A stretch of 64,000 bases of DNA from Hippopus hippopus (taxonomy: Eukaryota > Mollusca > Bivalvia > Cardiida > Cardiidae). The stretch's first letter is position 1. Every line of letters begins with the position of its first letter. A program made the translations under genes and the position numbers. Below are positions 43,914-56,200 of the stretch, piece by piece. Location: the NCBI GenBank assembly GCA_946811185.2, contig OX328097.1, positions 7,860,242 to 7,924,241 of the forward strand, given 5' to 3'. Below the pieces are notes generated by a model that was not told the DNA's origin, did not search any database, and was given only the letters and a program-made list of their open reading frames with translations.

Positions 43914-44272
43914 AAAGGCCCAGTGGCAGCCAAAAGTAAACAATGCGGATGTTAAATGCACTTAAAACTTAAATCATACCACTTAAAAGTATGACAATTA
44001 TTGTGAAGATGGCAATCTGTTCTCGTACGGTCGGTCCGAGTATTAGTCTCTGTCAGAAAAAAATGAAATGTTAAACTAAATAAAAAGTTACCAGGTCACT
44101 CTATCGTTTGTTTACTTTTTACCTGTTTTTGAAATCAACAATTCTGCGAGCGACTAATACTTGGACCGACCGTACAAGAAAGATAGTCATCTTCACAATA
44201 ATTCCCCCAGTTTTAAATAGTACGCAATTTAATACCCTCATTTACTTATGGCCGCCATTGCACTGGGGCCTT
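43914..44272. mobile_element. Hp6 MITE
   Basis: Ends AAAGGCCCAGTGGCAGCC and GGCCGCCATTGCACTGGGGCCTT; arms CGAGTATTAGTCTCTGTCAG and CTGCGAGCGACTAATACTTG. Longest preserved ends of the family. Confidence 0.88.
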
Positions 44273-44521
44273 AGAAAATGCTATTTACAGTTTGACCTTT
44301 CAACTTTTTTTCCCCCTTCTTTTTCTGAACTACCCCGCCCAACTTGTGCACACAAAACATAAAAAAAATGGGATGAAATAAAAAACCAGATAAATTGACA
44401 AGCCGGAAATTAGTAACAACCAGTAAAACAATGCTCTATGAATGCTTGTAACTTCATTTTGATCTATTTTTCATCCTCAGTCATTCTATATAATAACGTA
44501 ACATTACCTTCCGATTAGAAA

Positions 44522-44590
44522 TGAGTCATGCTCTGTGAAAAGGGGGCTAAATGCATCTTCAAAAAGTTTCGACCCAGGTCAGCCTGCGCA
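44522..44590. mobile_element. Hp3 MITE, left quarter
   Basis: TGAGTCATGCTCTGTGAAAAGG through AGGTCAGCCTGCGCA, cut there. Confidence 0.7.
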
Positions 44591-44621
44591 ATCCAGGAAG
44601 TATCCAGGAAAGCGTGTGGTT

Positions 44622-44838
44622 TTAACCCTAAGGCTGCTAAGCGCGACTCAAAGACCTTTTTGTGGACAGTGTAGATCAACATCAGACTGCACAGAACGTG
44701 CAGTCTGATCTTGGATCTACACTGTCCGACAAGGGGATATTTTTTCCACCCAAAATAACTTCTGAAATAGCAATATTCAGGTTTTCACTATCGGTTTTGA
44801 AAGTTTCATTTAACTTATATGGGCAAGCTGAGGGTTAA
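44622..44838. mobile_element. Hp2 MITE, full length
   Basis: Ends TTAACCCTAAGGCTGCTAAG and GGGCAAGCTGAGGGTTAA; core ATCAGACTGCACAGAACG with its inverse. Confidence 0.88.
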
Positions 44839-44883
44839 TTTACGAAGATTATCCATAACCTAAAATAAACTCGAGTTTTTAAA

Positions 44884-44905
44884 CAGAACAGAACAGAACA
44901 ACATT
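44884..44905. repeat. (GAACA)n, possible LINE tail
   Basis: Same GAACA repeat followed by TTTTATT as at 34200 and 46112. Confidence 0.4.
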
Positions 44906-44964
44906 TTATTCGACGTGTACACAGAACATAGTCATATTTACATCAAAAGTTACATAAATTCCAA

Positions 44965-45086
44965 GCTCTCTCTCTCTCTCTCCCTCTCTCTCTCTCGTCC
45001 TTTCTCTCGCTCGCTCGTTCGTTCTTTCTCAGGCTCGCTCCCTTTCACTCTCTCTCGCTCTCTTTCACTCTCTCTCTCTCTCTCAC
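44965..45086. repeat. CT/CTCGCT microsatellite
   Basis: (CT)n with CTCG and TTCA interruptions. Confidence 0.95.
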
Positions 45087-45317
45087 TATCACTCTTGCTC
45101 AAGGCATGTAAACTTTATTGAACAAAAAATGCTAATTTAGCATTAACAATAAGTGTAAAGAATTTTAAAGCTTGTTCGACATTTGTTTCTCAAAGTATCA
45201 AGTCAATGGAGTGGTTTAAACATTTAGAGAAACAAAATTCTAATAATAAGGGGGTCGACTAAGTCAATGGCCTCTCTTAGTTGTTTTGACCAGGTCACTT
45301 GAATCTAGTGTCGCCAT

Positions 45318-45510
45318 CTTAACCCATGTAGTGCTAAGCCCTGAATTAATTGCTCATGCAGACAGTGGAGATCAGGATCAGACTGCACAGAAAGAGCTGT
45401 CTGAACTTGGATCTAAGCTGACCGCTTCTATGTCGGATTTTTTTTCTCTCCATAAACAGCTTTTGAAACTGCAAAATCTGCTTTTTTAGTTGTGACTGAG
45501 ATATTTAGTC
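45318..45510. mobile_element. Hp2 MITE, degenerate
   Basis: TTAACCCATGTAGTGCTAAG left end and GATCAGACTGCACAGAAAG core; the right end is lost. Confidence 0.6.
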
Positions 45511-45520
45511 TATATTATTT

Positions 45521-45772
45521 GGCCTGCAACACGCGAAATGGGGCATTCGGACATTTGCGCAAAGTGTCGTCTCGGATCAGCCTGCGCAGTCCGCGCAGGC
45601 TAATCCGAGACGGCACTTTACGACTACAATAGATTTTGCGCTACGGTAGACTTGCGCAAAACAGAAAATTACATAAAAACGGAAAGTATCGTTTCGGATT
45701 AGCCTGCGCAGGCTGATCCGAGACGACACTTTACGCAAATGTCCGAATGCCCCTTTTCGCGTGTTGCAGGCC
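45521..45772. mobile_element. Hp4 MITE, full length (252 bp)
   Basis: Ends GGCCTGCAACACGCGAAA and TTTCGCGTGTTGCAGGCC. It contains two separate hairpins, each with an AGCCTGCGC palindrome flanked by CGGAT/ATCCGAGACG. Other copies: 59425 (partial) and 63076. Confidence 0.92.
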
Positions 45773-45792
45773 ATTTATGAAACGCTAAAAGG

Positions 45793-46012
45793 ATGAACAC
45801 TTTACTAAGTAACATAATGTTACAGTCATCCAATTTGAAAGCATTTGAAGACACCAAATTAAATGTAGCACAGACAACAGAAAAAGAACACATGCAGATA
45901 GAAAACATAATGTGAAAAAGTTACCAGCATTTTCTTCTTTTCTCACAATGTTTTCATAGGCTTTTAATCCAAGTTCGGGATTTTAAACTCGGAGTTGTGT
46001 GTTTTAATAGGT
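45793..46012. mobile_element. Hp1 MITE, diverged
   Basis: Left TTTACTAAGTAACATAATGTTAC; core half TTACCAGCATTTTCTTC; right GTTGTGTGTTTTAATAGG. Confidence 0.6.
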
Positions 46013-46111
46013 AAATGTGTTCGCCTTTTATCACGACCTAACGATAAAATTTCTCTGCAAACAAACATCATAATTATTATTACGTTTTGGTCACAATTTT
46101 GAACCAAATAG

Positions 46112-46126
46112 AACAGAACAGAACAT
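46112..46126. repeat. (GAACA)n, possible LINE tail
   Basis: GAACAGAACAGAACA followed by TCGTTTATTTGAC. Confidence 0.4.
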
Positions 46127-46337
46127 CGTTTATTTGACAAAAACTACAAAGTTTGTATACTATAACGTTAGTCATACATGATGAATATAAATTCTAAAAT
46201 ATATGCATTAAGTCACGCGATTTCTCTCAGTATAGATCTACTATTTAAAATTCCAAACGATCTATTATCAAACATCAAATAAGTGAATAGTTCAATAGTT
46301 GAGATGGATATTTTCGGTAATGAAAGTATAGGTCTGT

Positions 46338-46529
46338 CAGAGCTCCAGATAAGAGGGAGTGATGGTATTCCAAAGTCAGTATTTCTCTTCGAAACCCCAT
46401 GTTGTGGGTACTCACTAGAATCGTCTCGATGAGAGGATTCTAATAAGTACCCACAACATAGGGTTTAGTAGAGAATAATTAATATAGTCAATTTTGAAAT
46501 CAAAATCACTCCCTCTATCTGGAGCTCTG
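46338..46529. mobile_element. Hp5 MITE (192 bp)
   Basis: Ends CAGAGCTCCAGATAAG and CTATCTGGAGCTCTG; central palindrome GTGGGTACTCACTAGAATCG with its inverse. Second copy at 56774. Confidence 0.88.
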
Positions 46530-46737
46530 GATCTGTGGAGGGATAAACCTTAACAGTCACACTGAACAAGTAAATTTTTACATCAATCAATCGACAAATC
46601 ACTCGCTCAACTAGTCCGACTGAGCGACCAATCGAGAACGGTGTTGATCCGAAACTAAACAGACTACACTTTCTGAACAGTCTCATCTCTATCAACGTCT
46701 CACAGCAGCATTTTAGACTCACACTTTTTTTCGTGGG

Positions 46738-46761
46738 GGAGGTGGGGGGGGGGGGGGGGTG
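46738..46761. repeat. G-rich tract
   Basis: GGGGGAGGTGG followed by a long G run. Confidence 0.85.
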
Positions 46762-46903
46762 AAGGGAGGCCAATCGTAAAAAAGGAGGAACTGCTGCTCG
46801 TCACAAGCCATTGTTCTTTTTCTCGCAACATTTTAAGAAACCCGTTTACGGCGACGGAAGTGAGCATCATTTTGTTCAGATATTGATCAAGGTTAAATCT
46901 CTA

Positions 46904-47125
46904 CAAGGTGACGAAATTTTAGATTTATCTAAATTCAAAGCATTTGCAGACGACAAATTGAATCTCACTCAAAACCTGAAATTTGTCTTTCTAAAGAATA
47001 GAAAACAAAGTGGGAAAAGAAGAAAATGCCGGTTACCAGCATTTTCTCCTTTTTCCACATTGTTTTCAAAAACTTTCTTGCTCATGGTAGCTAAAACACG
47101 AGGCTGTGTGCGAAAGAGTTTACAA
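46904..47125. mobile_element. Hp1 MITE
   Basis: CTACAAGGTGACGAAATTTTAG left region, GCAGACGACAAATTGAAT, core AGAAAATGCCGGTTACC with its inverse. Confidence 0.75.
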
Positions 47126-47205
47126 CAGCGCCTGAGGCTGAAAGGAAGGGAGAAAAAATATTTCATCATGCTGAGGCAATATTTGAACAAAAATAATCGC
47201 TCATT

Positions 47206-47443
47206 AATCCTTTACCACACTGTTTTTACCACATTATTTAAACGAACTTTGGAAAGCAAGTAATTGAAAACATTGTGGAAAAAGGAGAAAATGCTGGTAA
47301 CCAGCATTTTCTCCTTTTCCCACAATATTTTCTAACTTGTCATAGAAAAATATATAATGATTAGAGCCGCATTTCATTTTGTCGTCTGCAAATACTTTCA
47401 TTATGGACCAGTCTAAAACTTTGTCGTCTGGTAAAGAGGTAGT
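47206..47443. mobile_element. Hp1 MITE, opposite orientation
   Basis: Left TTAATCCTTTACCACACTG; core GGAGAAAATGCTGGTAACC with its inverse; right TTTGTCGTCTGGTAAAGAGG. Confidence 0.8.
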
Positions 47444-47465
47444 CCTTAGCGCGTCCTTCGCGGCT

Positions 47466-47695
47466 TCACTCTTCACCAAATGACAAAATCTTACACTTGT
47501 CTAAATTCAAAGCATTTGCAGACGAAACATTTAATGTGGCTGAAATGATGAAATCTGTTCCGAAAAGGTGTGGAAAACATTGTGGCATAAGCAGGGTATG
47601 TTTGTATAACCAGCATTTTCCTCTTTTGCCACATTTTTTTTTTCAAAAATCGTTTTTCAGTGTCGTCAAAATATGGAATAGTCTGGTAAATGGTT
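47466..47695. mobile_element. Hp1 MITE
   Basis: Left CACTCTTCACCAAATGAC, right GTCTGGTAAATGGTTGA; the core is interrupted by AGCAGGGTATGTTTG. Confidence 0.75.
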
Positions 47696-47885
47696 GAGCT
47701 ACTTTTTTTGGACGGTTTACATCGTGATCAGACAATACAGAACCTGCAGTCCGATCTCTGATCTACACTGTTTGCTGTTTTTCGAGATACCCCCCCCCCC
47801 CCCCCCCCCCCGATCAATACTGCCCTGGAATTAGAATTGTCTCTTTTTATTAATCTATAATGAATTTTTCGTTTATTTCGCGGCT
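47692..47885. mobile_element. Hp2 MITE, degenerate, with C22 tract
   Basis: GATCAGACAATACAGAACCTGCAG core; pure C run at 47790-47811. Confidence 0.55.
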
Positions 47886-47894
47886 TCAACTGTT

Positions 47895-48110
47895 CATCTA
47901 GCGAACCAATCCAAATTCAGCGCTTTCACATAAAGGCAAATTCCAAATTGATACAAATTAGCAGGGTTGTTTTTCTGGTGTGATAAATAAAAACATTGTG
48001 AGAAAAGGAGAAAATGACGGTTACCGTCATTTTCTCTTTTTCTCACAATGTTTTTAAAAGGTCTTCTTCCTTTTGGTTACACAGGATTTGTTTTCCTAAA
48101 TTGTGCAGGG
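47895..48110. mobile_element. Hp1 MITE, diverged
   Basis: Core GGAGAAAATGACGGTTACC with its inverse; ends eroded. Confidence 0.65.
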
Positions 48111-48224
48111 TTATAGCCTTGCCTGGAGGGTTCTCTTCCACTCAAATGTAGCCTGGCATAGTTCTTATTCTTGCATCATGCTTTGACTTCCTGGGCTAGT
48201 TTCGTGACTTTTAGTTTAAATCTG

Positions 48225-48455
48225 GGGTTCCTGCATGGCTTAGTGGCTAAGGTATTAGTTGTCGGGGGGGAGGGGTCCTGAGTTTGATCTTAAATTGAGG
48301 CGCTTTTTTTTATTTACGTGGGAGTGTCCACGGGCAAGGCACTTTAAGGCCCCAGATTGGTTCTTAAAAACCTCATGAAACATTTGGGTAAATGAGCTGA
48401 GGCTATAGAATAACTGGAATAATGTTGAAAACGGCGTAAAACATCATTCAGCCCG
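48225..48455 (+). mobile_element. tRNA-derived SINE
   Basis: Head GGGGTTCCTGCATGGCTTAG (box A) and box B-like GAGTTTGATCTTA; body GTGGGAGTGTCCACGGGC; tail GGAATAATGTTGAAAACGGC. Confidence 0.8.
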
Positions 48456-48761
48456 TTAATTTAGTTTAAATCTCAGCCTGGCCGAAACAACGGATGAATG
48501 AATGAGAGGTCAATGTTATGGATTCAGTGCCTCTCTCTTGGCTTAACTTGTTTCTCGTGCAGTTGTTTATTTACTGGGAAAGTGGCCAATGGTGTGGACA
48601 GTGTCATAGAGCTTGTAAAAAGAATTAAACGGACCATATCAACCTACCCCACCTCTCCCCCTGACACAAAAATCTGATTTTAAATGTGTGTGTGTGCGCG
48701 TTTTTTTTTTTCGGCAACAATAATTGAAGTAAATCATACTCAAAGTAGATTAAGATCAGAT

Positions 48762-49015
48762 TGCACAAGTGGCCTAATGCATCTTCAAAAAGTTTCGACT
48801 CAGGTTAGCCTGCGCAGAACGCGCAGGCTAACCTGAGTCGAAACTTTTTGCTATGGGTCCTTTTTCTGTGTGTCAAAGGACCAGTAAACCTCATAATTCC
48901 CTTACAGTTGTAGGACAAAGTGAATTTTATGGATGTGTAATTATTATGTGATGACTTGTTCAGTTTCATGCATCATGGAGATGCGTTAAACCCCCTTTTA
49001 CTAAAGCACTGCCCA
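48762..49015. mobile_element. Hp3 MITE, left end missing
   Basis: Core GGTTAGCCTGCGCAGAAC with its inverse; right end TTTACTAAAGCACTGCCCAA. Confidence 0.8.
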
Positions 49016-49046
49016 ATTATTTCGATCACAAATTTCAAATTGCTAC

Positions 49047-49250
49047 TTAACCCTTGTCCTGCTAAATAAGTGAATTGAAACTTTTAAGCCGATAGTAAAA
49101 ACCCAAATTTTGCTACTTTAAAGGTATTTTAAATGACTCCTTATCGGACAGTGTAGATCCAAGATCAGACTGCACGTTCTGTGCAGTCTGATCTTGATCT
49201 ACACTGTCCTCAAAAGGTCCTAGAATCGCGCTTAGCAGCCTAAGGGTTAA
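49047..49250. mobile_element. Hp2 MITE, full length (204 bp)
   Basis: Ends TTAACCCTTGTCCTGCTAAA and CTTAGCAGCCTAAGGGTTAA; core GATCAGACTGCACGTTCTG with its inverse. Confidence 0.9.
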
Positions 49251-51263
49251 ACTTTATATTGGATCTTCACAATCAACAGTTTGCTAATAATATCTCTAGT
49301 CTTATCCAAATACACACATTACATTTTATGTGATGGTTTTACATGCAAACATTAAAGGGGCTATCGAGATTTATATAATCAAACAAAACTTGACAAAAAA
49401 TAATACTCATCACTCATTTAGTAAGACAATAGCGGGTAAACCATCAGTAAGGAAAGATATTTTCAGAAGTAACGTTATTTCCTATTATTGCATAAAATGT
49501 GCCTTTTCGGGCCGTTATAAGCATGTGTTAACGGGTAAAAACCGGGCGTTAACGGGAGAAAACGTGTATTAATCAGTAAAATCACGCGCCGTTAACGTCC
49601 GGCTTTGTACTATCAACATCCTCGATTCGGGCCTACCTTGTAAACAACGTTTGTTCTTGTCAGATTTTCCCAAGACTCCGACCATCAAACTGTAGGAACT
49701 TGTACCATATTAGATCCTTTTCATGGCTTGTCTTTGATGATATTAGTACACCACAAACAAAATTTTGAACAGGATCTCAGTTTAATCGAGATCTGAACAA
49801 AAAATCACTCGTGAAATGTACTCTAAACCAGCTACATCCCACCCACTTTTTAACGTGATCGGTAATTCCCTCGCTTGATGTAGATCGATCCCTCTGACGT
49901 CTTTCAGTTACAGAAATTCATATCCACTCATTTATCCTAGTTAAAATCGATCCAAACATGTGCAAGTTTATCCCACAAAAGTCCACTTTGTATTAAAAAT
50001 CATTCGAAGTGAATTTACACCGAGAGAACCAAAACTGACATGTAGGACTAACGGCCCTTCACCGTTCGTAACAAAAAATTTTTCGCCGACTTCCGGTTTT
50101 TACCCATTTATGTTCAGCACATTTGAAGTTCGCTTATTTGCATTTCTATTGAAATATTTTTGCTATTGTTGCAAATTATTGCTAAAAAACTTTTCTTTTT
50201 ATGCAATAATAGCATTAATTCTCGTTTTTTTCGGTCGTTAACATTCGCAGAGGCCCTCAAAATACTTTAACACCCTCGTGCTTCGCACTCGGGCGTTAAA
50301 ACATTTTTCAGGCCTCTCCGAATGTTAACGACCTCAAAAACGTGAATTAACCCTATAATACGTTTTGTAGCCCCGTAAGGTATTTTTAAATTTCGCACCA
50401 GCATTTCGCAAATATTTTTGGAAGTGTCACGTGATCAGTAAAACTTGTCAAACTTGTCGACTGTGCAGGATGGCATATTTCTTCTCATAGAAATACACGG
50501 AGTTATGGTTTGTAAAGCAACCAACCCGTTAATTGTACGACAAACTTGCACCTTTTCCCTGCATGTAACCGTCCAATTTCCGTACGTTTGCATAGAAAAT
50601 GATATTTTGTAGTGTTTATCAGCGTTAAAAAAAAAAAAAAATAGGGCCCTTTTAAGTAACGATACATGTATAAAAGTCGTGTAATGATTAAAATCTGTAA
50701 GCATAAAATCGAGAAAAAGTAAGTTGGCAGTAATTTTTGTCGAGTGGCATAAAATGTTATGAGAGCCAGATTTTTACAAACGAACCGAACTTCAAAAAAT
50801 GATTTATCACTTAAAATAAGTAAGGCGATAACTTGCAAACCGTAAGTAAAGAATAAGGGCAAAAGTAAGAAAAATATAAAGCTATGCTATTTCCTTAAAG
50901 GAGGACAACGTGGCCTCTTAATGCCTCTGAAAGTATTTTTAGATTTCGCGCCAGAAATTCACAGTATGATGACGTCATTTCTGATCTCATAAAAGTAGAC
51001 GGAGTTCCCGATTACAAAACGCCATGGATACCGCTACTTTAACACCCAAAATTCACCATTTCACTGACATTACCATACAGTCTCTATGGTTTGCAAAGAA
51101 AACTATATTTATTTTAGTCGTATTTGTCGTGCTTTTATCTGAAATTTTTATGTATGGTATACACAAACAATGTCAAAAAGCCCCTTTAATACAGGCACAT
51201 TTCAACATATTTGGCTTCTCTGAGAACTTATTTTATACTCGCTATATACAGGTTGCTTACATA
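49251..51263. other. No gene supported; GTTAACG-rich stretch
   Basis: Recurring GTTAACG motifs at about 49520-49600 and 50220-50345 (GTTAACGGG, CGTTAACATTCG) hint at an unrecognised repeat. A second copy of the CRE-bearing dispersed repeat lies at about 50960-51010 (TGACGTCA at 50970-50977). Open frames here lack domains. Confidence 0.4.
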
Positions 51264-51488
51264 AAGCTTTACCACACAATCCTGCCTTTTAACGAACCTG
51301 AGAAAGAAGGCTTTGAAAAACATTGTGGGAAAAGGAGAAAATGCTGGTAACCAGCATTTACTCCTTTTCCTACAATGTTTTCCATCTAATCAAGGACAGG
51401 AATCATCACATGAGCTACATTTATTTTGTCGTCTGCAAATACTTTCAACATTGTCGAGTCCAAAATTTTGTTGTTCGGTGGAGAGTTG
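51264..51488. mobile_element. Hp1 MITE, opposite orientation
   Basis: Left TAAAGCTTTACCACACAATCC, right TTGTTGTTCGGTGGAGAGTTGA, core hairpin at about 51315-51380. Confidence 0.8.
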
Positions 51489-51587
51489 ATAGGAATTGGT
51501 CATTAGACAGGTTTTTCAGTATTTTTCATTAGAGCACTATACTTTCTTCCTGTGACGATTAATCGCTCACATGGTACAGAGGGTTGT

Positions 51588-51812
51588 TTAGGTCTATGAA
51601 AAAAATATCTGTGAACTTAGGGTTTCCCGACCCTACCTAGAAAATGCTGCCGATTTTACGCTACGATTGAAAAAAAAATTCTGTTGGGTGTGATTTCGGT
51701 ACATGGTCGATGTAAAAAATTTCTGGAAAAAAAATCCCTTCCCTACCATTCCTACAGCATCTCGGACCGAAACCCTAAACACAGATATTTTTTTTGTAAG
51801 GCCTAATTGGCA
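51588..51812. mobile_element. Hp8 MITE
   Basis: Inverted ends AGGGTTTCCCGACCCTACC and GAAACCCTAAACACAGATATT. A matching copy lies in the gene B intron at 54518. Confidence 0.75.
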
Positions 51813-51872
51813 AAACTCTAGTTTCATTATCAAAATTGAAAACAAAACTCCTAAAAACCCAAATAGATCTAG

Positions 51873-52237
51873 CGTGCAAAAGTAAACAATCCAGGCTTTA
51901 AACACATTTTAAATTTAAATCATAATAGATATATCGAAAAGTAAGGAAATTGTCGTAAAGATGGCAATCTCTTATTGTACGGTCAGTCAAAGTAGTCGTC
52001 GCTGGCAGAAATATGAATTTTGAATGTAGGTCAAAGGTTGCCAGGTGGCTCTATCTTTTCTTTACTTTTTTAGCTGGTTTTGAAATTCACTTTTCTGCCA
52101 GCGGCTATCACTTGGACCGATTATACGATAACAAATTGTCATCTATACAATAATTTTCATAATTTTAAAAGGTACCATTTAAATTCAAATGCATTTTCAC
52201 ACCTGCATCGTTTACTTTTGGCTGCTATTGAGCCTTT
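51873..52237. mobile_element. Hp6 MITE, left end eroded
   Basis: GCAAAAGTAAACAATCCAGG, arms TCGTCGCTGGCAGAAAT and TTTTCTGCCAGCGGCTATC, right end GCTGCTATTGAGCCTTTA. Confidence 0.75.
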
Positions 52238-52315
52238 AATCTCTGGTGTCAAAGACCTTACGGAAGATGGCTACTAAAACCATATAGATCTAGATCTACA
52301 TGTAAATGGGAAAAA

Positions 52316-52465
52316 AAAAACAGAACAAGCAGATAACCAGCATTTTGTCGTGTTTCCACGGTGTTGTCTTCCTTTAACATACAAATCCTATCATTTTAGC
52401 CAAATTTAATCTGTCGTCTGTAAATGCTTCAACTTAGACAAGTCTAAAATTTGATCAAAGTTTAA
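52316..52465. mobile_element. Hp1 MITE, truncated
   Basis: Right half only: CAGCATTTTGTCGTGTTTCC to TTAGACAAGTCTAAAATTTG. Confidence 0.6.
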
Positions 52466-52957
52466 CGTCGATTTGCAAATTTATTGACTATGAAAACAGA
52501 CGGCGTGTCAATCTTTTTGTCTGTAATAAATTAATAGAAGAAAAAACAAACAAAAATCTGAGTTTACAATGTATAATGATCCACGTATTTTCAATTTCAA
52601 CACTTATTTCATCATGATCAGAGCTACCAGAATATTCTTTGTCGACCCCGGTCAGAAAATAGAGTACACGTAATTCTGCATCAGTTTTACCCGAAAGCGA
52701 CCTTGATCGTAAACCAACTACTGGCTAGGGCTGATGCAAGCTACAGATTTACCAATAACAAGCCCATATTTTTCTTCACCGATCACGCCGTTAATGCGTG
52801 CAACCCCAAGTCTTACAGCTGATCGCTACACTACATACACTCACAATCGATTTAGCTGTGAATGTGAACGTTTCGCTGTCAGTCTCGCAGGGTTAAACTT
52901 ATAGATTACTGAACTTGTATCATTCAATATCTCCTTATATTTTGGAATTATTTTCAG

Positions 52958-53252
52958 AGATATTTCATCAATCGTATTAATTATGGTTCGTGTCATTAGC
53001 TCAGGTTTTAGCACGCCGAGAAGCCGGCACAGTTCTGGCGAGGAAATGATTGACAGATTCGCCGCAATGAAAGCACTGTCAGCTTTGAGTGAAGATGACA
53101 AAGTGTACATGTATAAGGACCGTTATGCTGCAGGAAATCTTGTAATTGATTCTAATACGGATACAAATGATTCTTTTAGTGGTGTGGACTCGGAAGAGGA
53201 GGTTAAAATTAAATCTGACGGAAAATGCATCGACGATAAACATTTTAACCAG
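52958..53252 (+). CDS. Gene B exon with start codon
   Basis: ATG at 52983 in good context (A at -3, G at +4). A TTATTTTCAG acceptor just upstream at 52957 suggests a spliced leader. Donor GTAACC at 53253, phase 0. Encodes MVRVISSGFSTPRSRHSSG at the N terminus. Confidence 0.65.
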
Positions 53253-56200
53253 GTAACCCTTTACATCGCATACATTGACCGAAATATATTTTTAACTCGG
53301 TCACCTCAAATTAGCCAGAATATTTCCTGAAATACGTGAGATTCTTGAATTTAGAGAGGTTTTATCAATGTATGTAGAGCTAAACTTTCTGAAATCCGAT
53401 CATTAATTCGCAAAATCCGCCTATGAAGTACGTTACTGCACATTTCATAATCACTTGAAAGCGAATCGACGATTTCGTGATCAGCTGTGAATCAGCTGTT
53501 AACCGGCAAACTATAACGCAGGCGCCACCTAGCGGGGAAATCCCATTTTGTACGGGCACAAACTGGAAGGCAAAATGTTGTATCTCAATATCTATCATAT
53601 ACCTGGTAACGTAGTTTCGGTGATATTGGATTTAGTTGTAAAAGCCGTTTAGGTATATCAAAGGAATTTACTACGTTTAATGACACAACAATCTATATTT
53701 AGAACTGAACAAGATCAAGGCCGCAGTCACCGGCTGTTCACGTGAAGCGATTTTTAATTACTTAATCATGTACTTTCTTACCTCATCTCGCACTTTAAAC
53801 TGCGGAATTCAACTGCAACATGTTGGATTAATAAAATTTCACCGAATTTCCTGCAAGAAACAACTTTAGTTTACCTGCAGATGAAACTGAAAGCCGAATA
53901 CTTTGTGGCATGGAATTGGGTCACTGCAAGTTCATGAAAACGATTTAACCCTGGCTCTTCTTCCTTCATGAAATTTGCGGTCGACGAATTTCAAAACATC
54001 TGCGTAGTAACGATATAATGATAGCTAATGAAGGGAATTTCGGGCTATTTTATTAATGAAAACACTTTAAAACATTATCGCAAATGGAGTGTTTGCTCAG
54101 TTCTAGATCAAGCTATTTCTGAGTTTGTTATCTGCTGCAAGTTTGTATGCAAGTTGCATTGCAGGGAGGAGTGAAACAGTCCATAAGCTGTTAAGCGCGA
54201 TGCTTTGTGAACAATGTAGATCAAGATCAGACTGCACAAAATGTGCAGTCTGATCTAGGATCTACACTGTACGATGCGGCGAGATTTTAACCAGCTAACG
54301 ATTTTTGAAATCGCAGAATCTTTTTCTTTGGCTGGCTATATATTTCATGTTTTATTAGCTGTAAGGGTATGGGAGGGGTTATGGAAGTACTAAAGTCGGT
54401 CAGTTCATGTAGATATTGCTTTGAGATATCTTTAGACTGAATCTTCCGATATGACCCTGTAAAATTCTTGGCGCATTGTTCACCGAATACACTACTAGAA
54501 GGCAGTAGTGCACTAGGCCTAAAAAAGAAATATCTGTGTTTAGGGTTTCCCTACCCAACCTAGAAAATGCTGCTGATCCTAAACTTTTTATGCTACGATT
54601 GGGAAAAAAAAAAAATCTGTTGGATGTGATTTGGGTACATGGTCCATGAAAAAAGTTTTTGGAAAAAAAAAATAAATCCCTTAGTACCTACCCTACCTAC
54701 AGCACCTCGGAGCGAAACCCTAAACAGAGACATTTTTTGTTAAGCCTTAATTAAATAAACCCTTCACATAATCCAGTTTTAAAACCCTGGGGAAAAAGTC
54801 TTTTGAAAACATTATGGGAAAAGGAGAAAATGCTGGTAGCCAGCATTTTCTCCCTTTTCCCACAATGTTTTGTAACTTTTAAAGGAAAAACCTTAACATT
54901 TTGGACACATTGAATTTGGTGTCTGTAAATACTTTTAATGTGGTTAAGTCTAAAATTTTGTTGTGTAGTAAAGAGCTGATACACTTATGGGTAATTGCGT
55001 CACTGCTTCTTTTTGTTTCGGAAGTGGATTTTATTGAGATATTGGTTGAAATTTTTGAATGAAATTTTATACTTGAATATCTTTACAGATATGCGCATAT
55101 TTCATTGATGTATATATATGAGAGGTGCTTTTCTTGTTGTGAAAGGGGCTTTTGAAAATAATTGTGGGTAAAAGAGGAAATGCTGGTAACCAGAATTTTC
55201 TCCTTCTCCCAGAATGTTTTCTACCAATATATATTTATAAAAAAAAAAAAAAAAATGAGTCGAGTTTATTTTGTCGTCTGCAGATGCTTTCAGTTTGGAC
55301 AAGTCTTGATTTTTGTCGTTTGGTACAGAGTAAATCGACATTTCAAAAAATAACTAAATCGTGTACTGATTGCCTGCTTGATTTCGCGCGGTTCAGTGCA
55401 TATTTTTGCGATCTGCGAAATTAGAAATTGAAACCCATCGTTTGTCCAATGAGCCCCCCCCACCCCATATTACTTACTCCAGAGACCCCTGGACAACCCA
55501 CACCCTCACCCGACCTTACCTGAAAGTTGGCGACTGGAGTGACAAACCCAAATTCAAGATAACTTCACTAAAACTTTTCAAATGCAGACTGATGAAATTT
55601 ACCGATGACCGATATTTTATATAATAAACTTACCGGTGCGGCATCGACATAATCCTAATTACTTCACAAAACGATGTCATCTCAGGTGAACGGCGAGCGA
55701 CAGTCTCAAATCGTATATTACACACTGATACACTGTAAGGTAAACAACAAGTAATGCATTTTCAATACACTAGTCACGGATTTCACGTTTTGTACAAGTC
55801 ATTTTAATACCACTATTAACATCCATAGTACCAACGGATAGCGGAAACATTATTCTACAAGAAAATCATGTCACAATTTCAGACATTTCAAGTTGCTAAG
55901 AAATATCTACCTTGAAACTGTCAAACAAACCAAAGGTTAGGAACTGTGGACACTTGCCATTACTGTTTACAAACGACAAAATTCTAGACTGGTCCAAATT
56001 GAAAGCATTTGCAGACGACAAATTAAACCGTATGCGGCTTAAAAATTGAAATTTGCCTTTGGAACGGTAGAAAACATTGTAGGAAAAGGAGAAAATGCTG
56101 GTTACCAGCAATTTCTCCTTTCCCTCAATGTTTTCCAAAGCGTCCCTTGTCAAGGTCACTAACTGTGGGATTGTGTGGTAAATTGAAAGCATTTGCAGAC

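Noticed and set aside
46811..47263. 150-codon plus-strand frame
   Set aside because: Runs through an Hp1 element; the protein-like GRRRK/FSPFST strings are the MITE core translated.
49960..50241. 93-codon frame with a hydrophobic end
   Set aside because: Hydrophobicity comes from T-rich DNA; no splice or family support.
50435..50862. 89- and 119-codon minus frames
   Set aside because: No recognisable domain, poor start context, composition like the AT-rich flank.
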